From: Ascarosepion bandense | Taxonomy: Eukaryota > Mollusca > Cephalopoda > Sepiida > Sepiidae | Direction of reading: 5' to 3' | DNA length: 64,000 bases | NCBI GenBank assembly: GCA_037127315.1 | Contig: JBBBDQ010000400.1 | Location: 1,027,501 to 1,091,500, forward strand | Notes under the pieces: model-generated | Databases searched by the model: none | Seen by the model: the letters and a program-made list of their open reading frames with translations, nothing else | Told to the model about the DNA's origin: nothing | Program-made: the position numbers and the translations under genes | In this document: positions 10,940 to 20,560 of the stretch, piece after piece | Layout of the letters: each line of letters starts with the position of its first letter | Position numbering within the stretch: position 1 is the first letter of the stretch

Positions 10940-11465
10940 GATTTTTGACAAGATCCAAACGAAGATCTTCAATGTAACCGGTCCCGATTTTGTAGTCCGC
11001 CTTTAGTCACTTTCTTGCTGACGGGATGTGGTTTCCCTCTGACTTTCCTACAAATATTTTCGCGGCATCTGCTCTGACGAGCCTCCTTCCCTGGCGTCCT
11101 TCCCCTAGGAATTTACACGTGCAACTAGATTGGCAGGTATGTCCCACCCTTTAACCGTATAAATAGGCAAAATGTAATTGCTATTTCTTCTCTAGCAGTT
11201 TATTTCCTTGTACTTTCCGCTTGTAAAACTCTCTTTCGTCTGCTTGCTTCCCTGATAGCTACAATCTCCAAAGGTTTAAGTGCGACGTCAACTGCCATTT
11301 TCTCTCTCTCCTTGATTCCCATCTCTCTCTTATTCTTTCTTCGACATCCCCTGTACCGTTCTTTTTTTTTTCTCTCTCTCTCTCCCATCATCTCTTATTG
11401 TAATCCCCTGCGTACAAGTGACAGTGCTGCCTTGCTTGGAGTGAAACGATTAATTTAAAAAAAAA
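10940..11465 (+). mobile_element. Degenerate LINE-J 3' fragment
   Basis: With frame changes the plus strand reads DKIQTKIFNV, RDVVSL, YKYFRGICSDE, RLxNSLSSACFPDSYNLQRF, collinear with the intact tail at 48382-48804. The 3' UTR at 11390-11460 has cctgcgtacaagtgacag ... ccttgcttggagtga. Several stops and frameshifts; an old copy. Confidence 0.8.
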
Positions 11466-11799
11466 AACGTTCGGAATGATAAGAGACCCCAGAATGACGT
11501 CAAACCCGAAAATGTGTCCTCCTTTGATAACCAGTTGTGTATAGTTTAATTTGTAACTGAAATAAATGTATGTAGAAGAAAGAACCGCAAGCATTGCCTG
11601 GGGCCCCTCAATCAGGCTTGAGCTTCCCCCAGGTCGAGGAAGTTCTGGAGGTAGTACGTACAGGTTATCGTTTTTGCTATCTTGTTTGACAATCCCTTGT
11701 TGTTTTAGAGGTGGTGTTGATAAAATTTACGTTAAGGTTGGATAATTTTTTTTTTTTTTTAATTGTGGATGTTATAGAGCAATATATACTTCTTTTTTT

Positions 11800-12126
11800 T
11801 TTTTTTAAATCATATCACCCCAAGCAAGGCGGTAACGCCACTGATGTGCAGGGGGGCTACATAAGAGTGAGAAGATTAGAAAAGAGAAAAACTGGAAAGC
11901 ACATCGTAAACAGGAAACAAGGGATGAGCCTCTTCACCTGTTCAATGACGTGGGTGGAGTGTGAACCGGGCGATAGTTTAGTCAATCTACTCCAATTGAA
12001 AGAAAAATGTGAGAAGATTAGAAAAGAGAAAACCGGAAACCACATCCTAAACAGGAAACAAGGGATGAGCCTCTTCACCTGTTCAATGACGTGGGGGGAG
12101 TGTGAACCGGGCGATAGTTTAGTCTA
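11800..12126 (-). mobile_element. LINE-J-type 3' UTR with two 140-bp tandem units
   Basis: Minus-strand 3' end signature (caccccaagcaaggcgg) beside a poly-T run, then two tandem copies of a 140-bp segment beginning agaagattagaaaagag (11871 and 12011). The open frame across it is a by-product of the duplication. Confidence 0.8.
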
Positions 12127-12224
12127 ACGATTACATGTTTATACTTATATTTGCTTTATTACTGTTTTCGACGTTGAGCCAAATAAACCCAACTAAATGG
12201 GTAACTCAGCTGTTGTAATGTTGG

Positions 12225-12515
12225 ATGTGCGTTGTGGTGCAGTGGATATCGGAGAGTCGAGTTCGAATTCCAGTTGAATTCAATTACATTCACTTACGCA
12301 CAAATAACCCTGGGAAAGGTATTAATCCATCTCTTCCATCCACTTATGGGTTAAATAACAGAACAGATTAGCTTCTATAGCCTTGACTGGCAACCGCAGA
12401 AAGTAATGGCAACCTACTGCGGGATAATCTTCTGTCAAGTCAGTCATGTCTCTTTCGAGACATGATCACCCAAGCATGTATTACGTATAGCACTTAATCT
12501 TAGATGGGTTGTTAA
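12225..12515 (+). mobile_element. SINE-A copy
   Basis: A-box-like tggtgcagtggata, then a deletion of about 20 bp, B-box-like gagttcgaattcc, and the full family body and tail. Confidence 0.88.
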
Positions 12516-12524
12516 TGTAATAGA

Positions 12525-12642
12525 TAATGGCTCGGAATTGTTAATCGGAGAGCCGAGTTCCAATTCCAGATACGTTCGTTATATTCATACCTTTTGGAAA
12601 GGTATGAATTTACCTCTCCCCTCAGCTATGGGTTAATTAATT
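12525..12642 (+). mobile_element. Partial SINE-A, tandem to the previous copy
   Basis: Contains gagagccgagttccaattcc and ggaaaggtatgaattt ... gctatgggttaa, then stops. Probably an independent truncated or older copy. Confidence 0.65.
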
Positions 12643-12644
12643 AC

Positions 12645-14445
12645 TAAAATGAAATCATTATTATCTCCAGGAAATTAGTACACGCTAAGATATTTCCTGA
12701 TTTTAAATAAACTGCAAAGGGTTGATAAACCTTAAGAAAGGAATCTGTCAATATTTCTTCAATTTGATTTAACATGCGACTATTTGCGGTAAAGATAATT
12801 GCTACACGATCTTCCAATTTTAAAAGCTGATTTGCCTTGAAAATCAACCTATGAAAAGATCTTACATCGACTCAAAATACGACGGAAATGAGTAGCCAAA
12901 CGTGACAAGATTAAGTCATTGTTTTTTATATACCGGTTGTTTATGTGTTTGGAAGAGTTAAAGTTATAAATTAACCAAAAAAAAAAAAAAAACGTTTTTA
13001 GATTTTGTTTTGTAAAAGTAACAATCGTAGCATTAGTTGTGAAATGAGAAAAAATTTTTAAAACTAAATAATTCTTGAAAGAAAAAGATTAAAAAAAAAA
13101 CTATTTTAAAGCAGTCTTTATTGTTTCTGAAAAAAAAATTCTACTATCTCTTTCTCTTAAAAACTGTTCTCTTTGTTTAAGAAGAAAATTTGCTTTTTTA
13201 ACGTTGTTTTTTTAATAGATCCTACTTTCTCTATCTTTTAAAGAAGTGGGCCTCTTCCTTTTTATATAGAGAAACAAGAAATATCTTTCTATTTATCAAG
13301 AAAAAAATACAAAGACCTTTTTCTCTTGAAAGGTAACTTTATTCTTTCCTTTTTAAAGATACACCTTCTTCATCTCTTTCTCTCTAAAAAAAAAAGAGTA
13401 TTGAAAAAGATGCTGCTAAACTACATTCTTAATAAAAACCACTCTTAAAAACCATTTCTAGAAAACCTTCCTTCTCTTATAAACGCCCATAAATTCGTTC
13501 TGCATCTCTATAAAGCGCTATTCACAAAAAGAACATCTATGCGGGAAATATTATGACGACAACTTCATTGAAAATATTGTAATAATTAGTTAGCAAATGT
13601 CTATGAAAGTTTTTAAGACAGTGAACATTGCTGTTATATCTGCTCTGGTGCCGCTGCTAAATATCTCGAGATTCTCTACAAAATCCAAAACAAGTGTCTA
13701 TAATGTAAAATCTGCCATCCCAACTTCAGTCACAATTATCGTACTGTAGTCATACAGAAAAAAAAATAAAAATAAAAATGAAGAAACCAAAATTTCACCA
13801 TCTCTAAAAATAAATATATAATTGGTATCACCAGGTCACAAAACTGTATTTCGGGCACGCAATCAGAAATCTTTCATTACGTGATTTTCAAACGAATTTG
13901 TTTTATTCAGGTCCTGGGTATGACGGTAAACTGCATCCGGCAGCAAGGCCTCTGATTGGGAGGTTGTGAAGAGCATGGAACAACCTCTTAATTGCTGTTG
14001 TTCCCAGGTTCACCCTGACCCAGACTGGTAGCACCTGGTTAAGGCCCCAGCAAATAGTTAACCCCAAACCAAAACTGGGGTCAAAACACTATGAAAGTAT
14101 AAAAATAAACTTTTATAGAAATATATACATAAAAATAGACTTTTATAGAAAAATATAAATTTTTGAAGGAAAAAAAATTATCACCATAACACATTTTTAA
14201 AAGAAAAAAAATTATTACTACGAATACACTTTTGAATACTAAAGTAGAAGACATCTTCAGTTTTCTAAAATAAAAACTTTCTTCATCAAAATCTGACTAA
14301 ATCACCTTTCTCACTGTAATCAAACGTTAAAAAACAATACCTTAAAATCTTACCTTTTTGGCATTAAATAGCCCACTGAGGTTGATATGCAAAACTCAAA
14401 CTCGTTATACTCGTTGATATACAAAACTCGAACTCGTTATACTCT
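12645..14445. other. AT-rich unassigned stretch
   Basis: 13080-13420 is rich in tctctttctcttaaaaa-like runs with no clear period. 13915-14065 is more GC-rich (ggcagcaaggcctctgatt, ccagactggtagcacctgg) and could be an unrecognised SINE. No gene seen. Confidence 0.4.
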
Positions 14446-14449
14446 TCGG

Positions 14450-14642
14450 AATGGTATAAATCCATTTTTCCCGCCAGGACAGATTGGGTTCTATAGCCTT
14501 GCTTGGCAACCGGTCTACCGCAGAAAGTAATGACAACCTACTGCGGGAAAATCTTCTGCCTAGTCAGTCATGTTTCGAAATAAACATGAACGCCCAAGCG
14601 TGTATAGCGTAAGGCAACTGACTGACTGACTGACTGATATAA
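14450..14642 (+). mobile_element. 5'-truncated SINE-A
   Basis: Starts within the body (atggtataaatcc) and ends with a (gact)n tail. Confidence 0.8.
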
Positions 14643-14715
14643 CCGTAAGCCAATGAAAATCAAGGCAGCATTTGCGAAGTTTTCTATTACGCATATTTCT
14701 TCAAAAATTATAATA

Positions 14716-14754
<39 letters not shown>

Positions 14755-14848
14755 CCTTGAGTAAGTTCTCGCTGTTTTACAACAGATAGCGTTACCAGAA
14801 CTACCTGCGTGTAGTTTCAGATGATAACGCATTTATAAAGAAGTACTA

Positions 14849-15002
14849 CAGTATAACACGGATATAAGAGAGATTTTCTCTGATCCCAAATTAGAGCCTG
14901 TGGTAATATATATAAAATAGACCAAACCCTGATGTAATAGAAACCCGGATATAAGAGAACCATTTCAGGTCCCGACAACTTTCTTATACCCGGGTTACAC
15001 TG
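14849..15002. mobile_element. pogo/Tigger-like MITE
   Basis: 154 bp. Left end CAGTATAACACGGATATAAG and right end, in complement, CAGTGTAACCCGGGTATAAG form terminal inverted repeats of the Tc1/mariner-pogo type. The left flank is TA; the right flank is diverged. No coding capacity. Confidence 0.75.
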
Positions 15003-15140
15003 ATCAAGCTAGAAATTTAGTGTATGTCAGTTCTCCGAAGTGTAAATAATTTTGTTTTTCATATCGTTAAACAGATTTCGTGCCAAAGAAAAATAGAACA
15101 ATGAATATTTATTATTAATTATTACTTTGGAACATGTTCG

Positions 15141-15203
15141 AACTACGACAAAAACTGTACATTTTGTTTCGATATTAAAAGAACGTTGTCTCATCAGGTA
15201 GTT
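15141..15203 (-). ncRNA. Hammerhead ribozyme-like motif (best candidate)
   Basis: Minus strand, in order: AACTAC (stem I), CTGATGA, a 20-nt stem II region with weak pairing, GAAA, stem III CAAAA/TTTTG with an 8-nt loop, cleavage triplet GTC, and GTAGTT that pairs perfectly with AACTAC. Every conserved hammerhead core position is present. The weak stem II (GACA/TATC) suggests some decay. A similar sequence lies at 60635-60697. Confidence 0.7.
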
Positions 15204-15275
15204 AATAATGATGGTAATAAACTTTTTTTTAATTTTTAAAAACCACCACTTTCCTTCATTTTTCGGAATTTTTTT

Positions 15276-15915
15276 GGTAAATGTTCGTTTTAGGTGCCGA
15301 CGGCTTTACCCCCTTCAGATTTATCCAAAATAGCATTATTTCTGTGCAAATGTATATGCTGAACTCAAATCAACAATTAGTTATTGAAGAAACTTACCTT
15401 TTTTGCTTTGAAAGTCCATAAAAAAACGAACTATATCTCGCACTTTTTCTCTACCGTAAATCTCACGAAGTCATGTAATTAACTGGAGAATGACGTAGGC
15501 AGCAATTTTCTGTCGAAATTTGGTCGATTTTCTACCTTTTACTGAAACTTCCGGCGATGTACTTTCTGTTATGAAAGTAATAAGCATAAAAATACAATAG
15601 CGCATTACTTTCATTACCGGAAGTACATCGCCGGAAGTATCAGTAAATTAAGAAAAATCGACCAAAAATCTGCCAAAATTCGTTCATTATGCAATACGTC
15701 ATTCTGCAGTCAATTACATGACTTCGTGAGAGTTACGGGAGAGAAAAAGTGACAGGTATAGTTCGTTTTTTCTATGGACATTTAGATAAAAAAGTTAAGT
15801 TTCTTCAATAACTAACAGTTGATTGGAGTTCAGCATATACATTTGCACAGAGATAATGCTATTTTGGATAAATTTAAAGAGGAAAAGCCGTCGGTACTTA
15901 AAACGAAAATTTACC
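15276..15915. mobile_element. 640-bp palindromic fold-back element
   Basis: Two arms of about 305 bp (15276-15583 and 15602-15915) are near-perfect reverse complements, with a spacer of about 20 bp. Outer ends are ggtaaatgttcgttttagg and its complement, flanked on both sides by runs of T. No ORF. Probably a MITE made only of its inverted repeats. Confidence 0.9.
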
Positions 15916-15929
15916 TTTTTTTTTCCCCG

Positions 15930-16130
15930 TAGGACGTAAAAAGGAACTAAAAAAAGGGTTGAAAAAAAAGGGAAGAAAAGAGCAGAAAATAAGATGAGAA
16001 ATCAAGAAAAGAAAGAAGAAAAGGAAAGTTACAGAAGAAATAGAAAGTGAAGAGAAAAATCAATGAGAAAATCTAGAGAGGAAAGTGCTAATGCAAACAG
16101 ATACGTTAGAGAAATTTTAAATTTTGGCCA
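15930..16130. other. Purine-rich stretch
   Basis: Plus strand is dominated by gaaaagaaaga-type runs. No other feature. Confidence 0.6.
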
Positions 16131-16143
16131 GAAGTGAATTACA

Positions 16144-16145
<2 letters not shown>

Positions 16146-16181
<36 letters not shown>
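16146..16181. repeat. (TA)n microsatellite
   Basis: Uninterrupted alternating TA. Confidence 0.95.
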
Positions 16182-16184
<3 letters not shown>

Positions 16185-16185
<1 letters not shown>

Positions 16186-16720
16186 CATGAAATAAAGAAG
16201 CCATTGTAGTGTCTTATCAAGTGAAGCGTGGGCAGTATGAGGATTTAACTAACTAAAGTGTACTTACCTCAATTTATTTCCTATCTCTAGCAAGCTATGG
16301 CAAAGAAGAAAGTGAGGCTGAAAGAAACAGGGAGAAGTGTTGAAAATCAGACATGATTAAAAATGTATATGCTCTCAAATAGAAGACTAGCAGAAGAGGA
16401 GAAAATAGATAGGAAGAAAAATTGAGTTGGTTTCGAAAGACAAAGTAGTTCAGAATAAATTAAATAAAAAAAGAGCGAATATAATAAATATCTAATGAAA
16501 AAAATAACTAAAACATATGAGGAAGCATAGTGGTAATAAGTTACACATTAAAAAACATTGGAATTAAACGAAAAAATGTTGTGAGATGTAAACACATTAA
16601 ACATAAAATAATTATTTTTTTAAAACTGTTTCGCATAAATTTTTTACTTGATATATTATTAAGAATACATGTCTACGTGCAAACAATATAATTATTCATA
16701 AGTATGTGAAATTATTTAAG
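16185..16720. other. Unassigned sequence
   Basis: AT-rich and partly purine-rich; nothing recognised. Confidence 0.4.
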
Positions 16721-16724
16721 GACC

Positions 16725-16865
16725 AAGAATAGTCCACCGGTCCTCCAGGTTTGGGAGTAGAGCGCAGAGCTAACAACCCTGCCCCGTAAAAAAAACAGTT
16801 TGTTACAGAAACAGCAACCAAAAATTGCTGCCCTATGCACCCTCTGGGTGTGATGGATAAATGAT
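16725..16865 (+). mobile_element. Possible LINE-R 5' untranslated fragment
   Basis: gtccaccggtcctccaggtt, ggagtagagcgcagagctaa and the aacaaccctgccccgtaaaa, cagtttgttacagaaac phrases recall the conserved leader of RTE-like elements in many invertebrates. This is from memory of that family; no coding part is attached. Confidence 0.4.
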
Positions 16866-16911
16866 GTGAAATGATTTACATTGTTCGGAAAGTTATCCTC
16901 GTCTTTCTTTT

Positions 16912-17095
16912 TTTCTTTTTTTTTTAATCATATCACCCCAAGCAAGGCAAAAATGCCACTGATGCGCAGGGGGCTACGTAAGAGTGAAAAGATTGGAAAA
17001 GAGAAAAACCGGAAACCACAACCTAAACAGGAAAGAAGGGATGAGCCTCTTCACCTGTTCAATAGACGTGGGTGGAGTGTGAACCGGGCATTCAC
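16912..17095 (-). mobile_element. LINE-J-type 3' UTR, single 140-bp unit
   Basis: Poly-T, then caccccaagcaaggcaaa, one copy of the gaagattggaaaagagaaa unit, ending at gtgaaccgggc. Same family as 11800-12126 and 17845-18210. Confidence 0.78.
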
Positions 17096-17218
17096 GACGT
17101 TTCTGTCATTTTTTCTTCAGGTAAATGGAATTTTGAACTAAACTCTGTTTTATTCACTGGGGCAGTGAACTAATCAAAAAAGAAAATTTACAGACATACA
17201 TACATTAGTTTCAGTATT

Positions 17219-17220
<2 letters not shown>

Positions 17221-17250
<30 letters not shown>

Positions 17251-17251
17251 C
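17221..17251. repeat. (TA)n microsatellite
   Basis: Alternating TA run. Confidence 0.95.
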
Positions 17252-17397
17252 TCAACAAATGATTAAACTGTTATAAATACAGAATTTTTTTCATCAATGT
17301 AAAGAAACTTTAACTGATGCCTTGTTCAGACCGTTGATGAATAAATAATATATGTATATATATATTTGCACTGTATAATATCCATTGAGCTCTCTAT

Positions 17398-17434
17398 TTT
17401 TATCTAATTAATATTTTATATTAATTAGATAAAA
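17398..17434. repeat. Perfect 17-bp hairpin
   Basis: ttttatctaattaatat and its exact complement separated by ttt. Confidence 0.9.
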
Positions 17435-17449
17435 TCAGACCGCTTCCAG

Positions 17450-17690
17450 ATATATCAGTTAACTCCATTTAAGTCAATTCTCGAAGTTTTAGTTTACCTC
17501 AGTTGTAGCGAAGTATTGAACTCACAACTCTTCGATTTAAGTTACCAAATCCAACCAACACTTTTATCCACTGGACCATACCAAAATAAATGATTCAGTT
17601 CAAAATTAAAATCACTTAAAAACATCGGAGTTTTCGAGTCGTGAACACGAAAACAAAAATTAGGACAACGGCCCAAACAATGCAAATAAT
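17450..17690 (-). mobile_element. SINE-D fragments
   Basis: 17505-17580 on the minus strand reads as a tRNA-like head (ggtccagtggataaaag, then gagttgtgagttcaatact). 17624-17690 resembles the plus-strand tail (gtcgtgaacacgaaaac). Probably two rearranged pieces of one family. Confidence 0.5.
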
Positions 17691-17693
17691 CAC

Positions 17694-17697
<4 letters not shown>

Positions 17698-17732
<35 letters not shown>
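17698..17732. repeat. (TA)n microsatellite
   Basis: Alternating TA run beside the SINE-D tail. Confidence 0.95.
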
Positions 17733-17735
<3 letters not shown>

Positions 17736-17844
17736 CCAGGACTTAAGGTTTTTTATTTTTATTTTGAGTGCTCTGGCATTCATTTTATTATAAAGAGTGC
17801 TCAATATAATAAGTATGATAGAGCTTAATATAATTATATAGTTA

Positions 17845-18212
17845 TGTCGTCTATTGAACAGGTGAAGAGGCTCACCCCTTGTTTAGGATGTGGTTTCCGG
17901 CTTTCTCTTTTCCAATCTTTTCACTGTTTTCTTTTTGGTTTTTAAATTGGAGTAGATAGACTAAACTATCGCCCGGTTCACACTCCACCCACATCTATTG
18001 AACAGGTGAAGAGGCTCATCCCTTGTTCCTTGTTTAGGATGTGGTTTCCGGCTTTCTCTTTTCCAATCTTTTTCACTCTTTTCTTTTTTATCAATTGGAG
18101 TAGATAGACTAAATTATCGGCTTTCTCTTTTCCAATCTTTTCTTTCCTACGTAGCCCCCTGCGCTTCAGTGGCGTTACCGCCTTGCTCGGGGTGATATGA
18201 TTAAAAAAAAAT
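17845..18212 (+). mobile_element. LINE-J-type 3' UTR with two to three tandem units
   Basis: Plus orientation: ctattgaacaggtgaagagg units at 17852 and 17996, a third partial unit, then cccctgcgcttcagtgg ... ccttgctcggggtga and an A-run at 18202-18212. Confidence 0.8.
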
Positions 18213-18223
18213 GAATCAATTTT

Positions 18224-18279
18224 ACATTGCGACACGGAAATTTTTTGTTTCGCGATAGATTCTCATCATCAGGCAATGT
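18224..18279 (-). ncRNA. Hammerhead ribozyme-like motif, left member of inverted pair
   Basis: Minus strand order: ACATTGC, CTGATGA, one T, GAGA/TCGC stem II, GAAA, a decayed stem III (outer C-G and A-T), GTC, GCAATGT. Stem I is a perfect 7-bp match. Mirrors the plus-strand motif at 18302-18358. Confidence 0.6.
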
Positions 18280-18301
18280 TGATGGTAGACAACTAAAATC
18301 A

Positions 18302-18358
18302 ACATTGCCTGATGAAGAGAATCTATCTCGAAACATAGAAATTTCCGTGTCGCAATGT
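18302..18358 (+). ncRNA. Hammerhead ribozyme-like motif, right member of inverted pair
   Basis: Plus strand order: ACATTGC (stem I), CTGATGA, one unpaired A, stem II GAGA-ATCTA-TCTC, GAAA, stem III CATAG...CCGTG (one mismatch, extendable by AA/TT), cleavage triplet GTC, and GCAATGT that closes a perfect 7-bp stem I. The extra A before stem II departs from the consensus. Confidence 0.68.
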
Positions 18359-18374
18359 ACAATTGATACATAAC

Positions 18375-18745
18375 TATATAATTATATTATTGTGATTATG
18401 TATGCATGCAAGTTTGTTTTTTTTTAATTAATTATATAATTCATTTTTTATACATAAATCGGTTGCTTTCGTACAATCTTAGTTTTTTAGAGAGTGGCAA
18501 CGAGATTTTGCTTCGATACATGAATATACTGAAAATCTCTCGAACCAACCGACTTCAAAAATCTGACCAACCATCAAAATTTTATTTATTTCCTTCTTGC
18601 TCGAGCTGAGATCATTTCACCAACCTCTTATAATTATATTCTCTCTGAAAAGAAGTATATAGCTCGTATTGGTAAGAGTTGTATTGAGTCCATCTTTGTT
18701 TAGAGTAATATATACCTATATATATATATATATTTTAGATTAGTA
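18375..18745. other. Unassigned sequence
   Basis: AT-rich; an open frame at 18406-18609 has no recognisable feature. A short (TA)n lies at 18715-18732. Confidence 0.4.
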
Positions 18746-18746
18746 C

Positions 18747-18966
18747 AGTGCTTACGCGCAATTACTATTGGGAAAGGTATTAATCGGTCACTTCCTTTCA
18801 GTTATGAGTTAAATAACAGAATAGATTGGGTTCTATAACCTTGGCTGCAACCAGTCCACCGCAGAAAGTAATGGAAACCTACTACGGGATAATCTTCTGC
18901 CCACTCATTGATGTCACTTTTGAAATAGGATCGCCCAAGCGTGTGTCACGTATGACACTTAACTGA
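18747..18966 (+). mobile_element. 5'-truncated SINE-A with short target-site duplication
   Basis: Begins at cttacgcgcaatt in the SINE body and ends cacttaactga. cagtgctta occurs at 18746 and again at 18966, a probable 9-bp duplication that partly overlaps SINE sequence. Confidence 0.8.
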
Positions 18967-18998
18967 CAGTGCTTATCTTTGCGAAATGTAGTACAGAG

Positions 18999-19225
18999 GT
19001 TTCCATTGTGGATTGTGGACTGGAGCTCGCTTCGCCACTGTGAAGTGTAGACTGGAGCACGCTTCGCCGTTGTGCAGTGTAGACTGGAGCACGCTTCGCC
19101 GTTGTGCAGTGTAGACTGGAGCACGCTTCGCCGTTGTGCAGTGTAGACTGGAGCACGCTTCGCCGTTGTGCAGTGTAGACTGGAGCACGCTTCGCCGTTG
19201 TGAAGTGTAGACTGGAGCTTACTTG
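18999..19225. repeat. 32-bp minisatellite
   Basis: Seven copies of gtgcagtgtagactggagca + cgcttcgccgtt, with starts exactly 32 bp apart (gtagact at 19047, 19079, 19111, 19143, 19175, 19207). Much more GC-rich than its surroundings. Confidence 0.95.
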
Positions 19226-19229
19226 CTTG

Positions 19230-20400
19230 CCTTTGTGGAAAGTGGTATAGACCATGTAGTGGTGAAAAGTTCCTGGCATAACAAATAATATGAAGATATT
19301 TTTTTAATGCAACATATTTTGGTTGGTCCTGGACATTTTCAGCTCCTACTTGTGTATATATATATATATATAATGAAATGAAATTCCGTTTCTATATTGT
19401 AATGTTATAAACCCTAGTGAGAGAATAGTTAAAACAATGCTTTAAAGCCTGATTGTCCAGGGATTTTATGTTTAACAACAATTAAAGTCGACATTGAAAA
19501 TTCTTCTACTAGAGATTACAAATTAAGTCACTGCGTTAACTGGAGAACTTGGCATCGAACATATGCAGTTGGAATCAAAATAAGACTTCTCGTGCAATAA
19601 TTTAAAAAGTAAAATTTTAAAAAAAAAGAAAGAAATCAATTTTCAACTCTTACCCGGAACACACGTGTACTTCCATTAATAAATGATAAAATCTCCAGTC
19701 AACAACCAACTGTCGAGCAAAATTTTGTATTTCTCATAATTTTTTGTAAATATATTATCAGCATATTTCAAATTTAACTTCATTTAAAATTTGACACGTG
19801 TGTGATATGTATGTGTTAAAGCATGTAATATGTGTGTATACATATATGTTTGTGTGTATATTATGTGTGTATATACATATATTTGTGTGTGTTTGAGGAA
19901 TATATGCGAATGTGATGGTTGTGTGCGTCTGTACATATGCTATATTTATATACACATATATGTGCGAGTAATATATATACACATATATACACATATATGT
20001 GCGAGTAATATACTGGTTATATCCCCAAATTGTCTTCACATTATAACTTCGTCGTCAGTTTGAATATTATACAAACACGTTCTTTGTAAGTCAATTAACA
20101 TTAATGTGTCTTAGTTTTAAATCTTCATCTTCTTTGCAATCAGTAAACACTACATTTATTGTCATCTAAAGAGTGATTACATTTTTGGGGTACACTCTGT
20201 TTGTGTGAGAGGAACGTCTTTTTTATCTCTCTCTTTCTTTCTCATATATATATAAATGAAAATAGCATGTAGGTAAAATCCTAAAATAGATCCTATACGA
20301 TTAATCTCGTAATAATATTAAAAATGATCCTGGTAGAGGTTTCGATGTAAATAGTGTTATCTATTTACAGAGTCAAATACGTATATTTTCAAATAAAACT
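19230..20400. other. Microsatellite-rich unassigned stretch
   Basis: 19795-20010 is a patchwork of TG, TA and tatgtgcgag units, open on both strands as a side effect. The rest is AT-rich without recognised features. Confidence 0.6.
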
Positions 20401-20402
20401 CC

Positions 20403-20403
<1 letters not shown>

Positions 20404-20441
<38 letters not shown>

Positions 20442-20515
20442 GGTTGTGTATATTTGGGTGTGTATGCGTAAACATAAATGTGTGTGTATATATTTGTATG
20501 TATATGTATGCATGC

Positions 20516-20556
<41 letters not shown>
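20404..20556. repeat. Two (TA)n tracts flanking a TG/TA-rich segment
   Basis: TA runs at 20404-20440 and 20518-20555 with gtgtgta-rich DNA between. Confidence 0.92.

Positions 20557-20559
<3 letters not shown>

Positions 20560-20560
<1 letters not shown>

Noticed and set aside
11711..12127. 138-codon frame with an internal repeat
   Set aside because: Lies antisense in a duplicated LINE 3' UTR.
18882..19279. Overlapping minus-strand frames in three registers with repeated peptides
   Set aside because: Translations of the 32-bp minisatellite in rotating frames.
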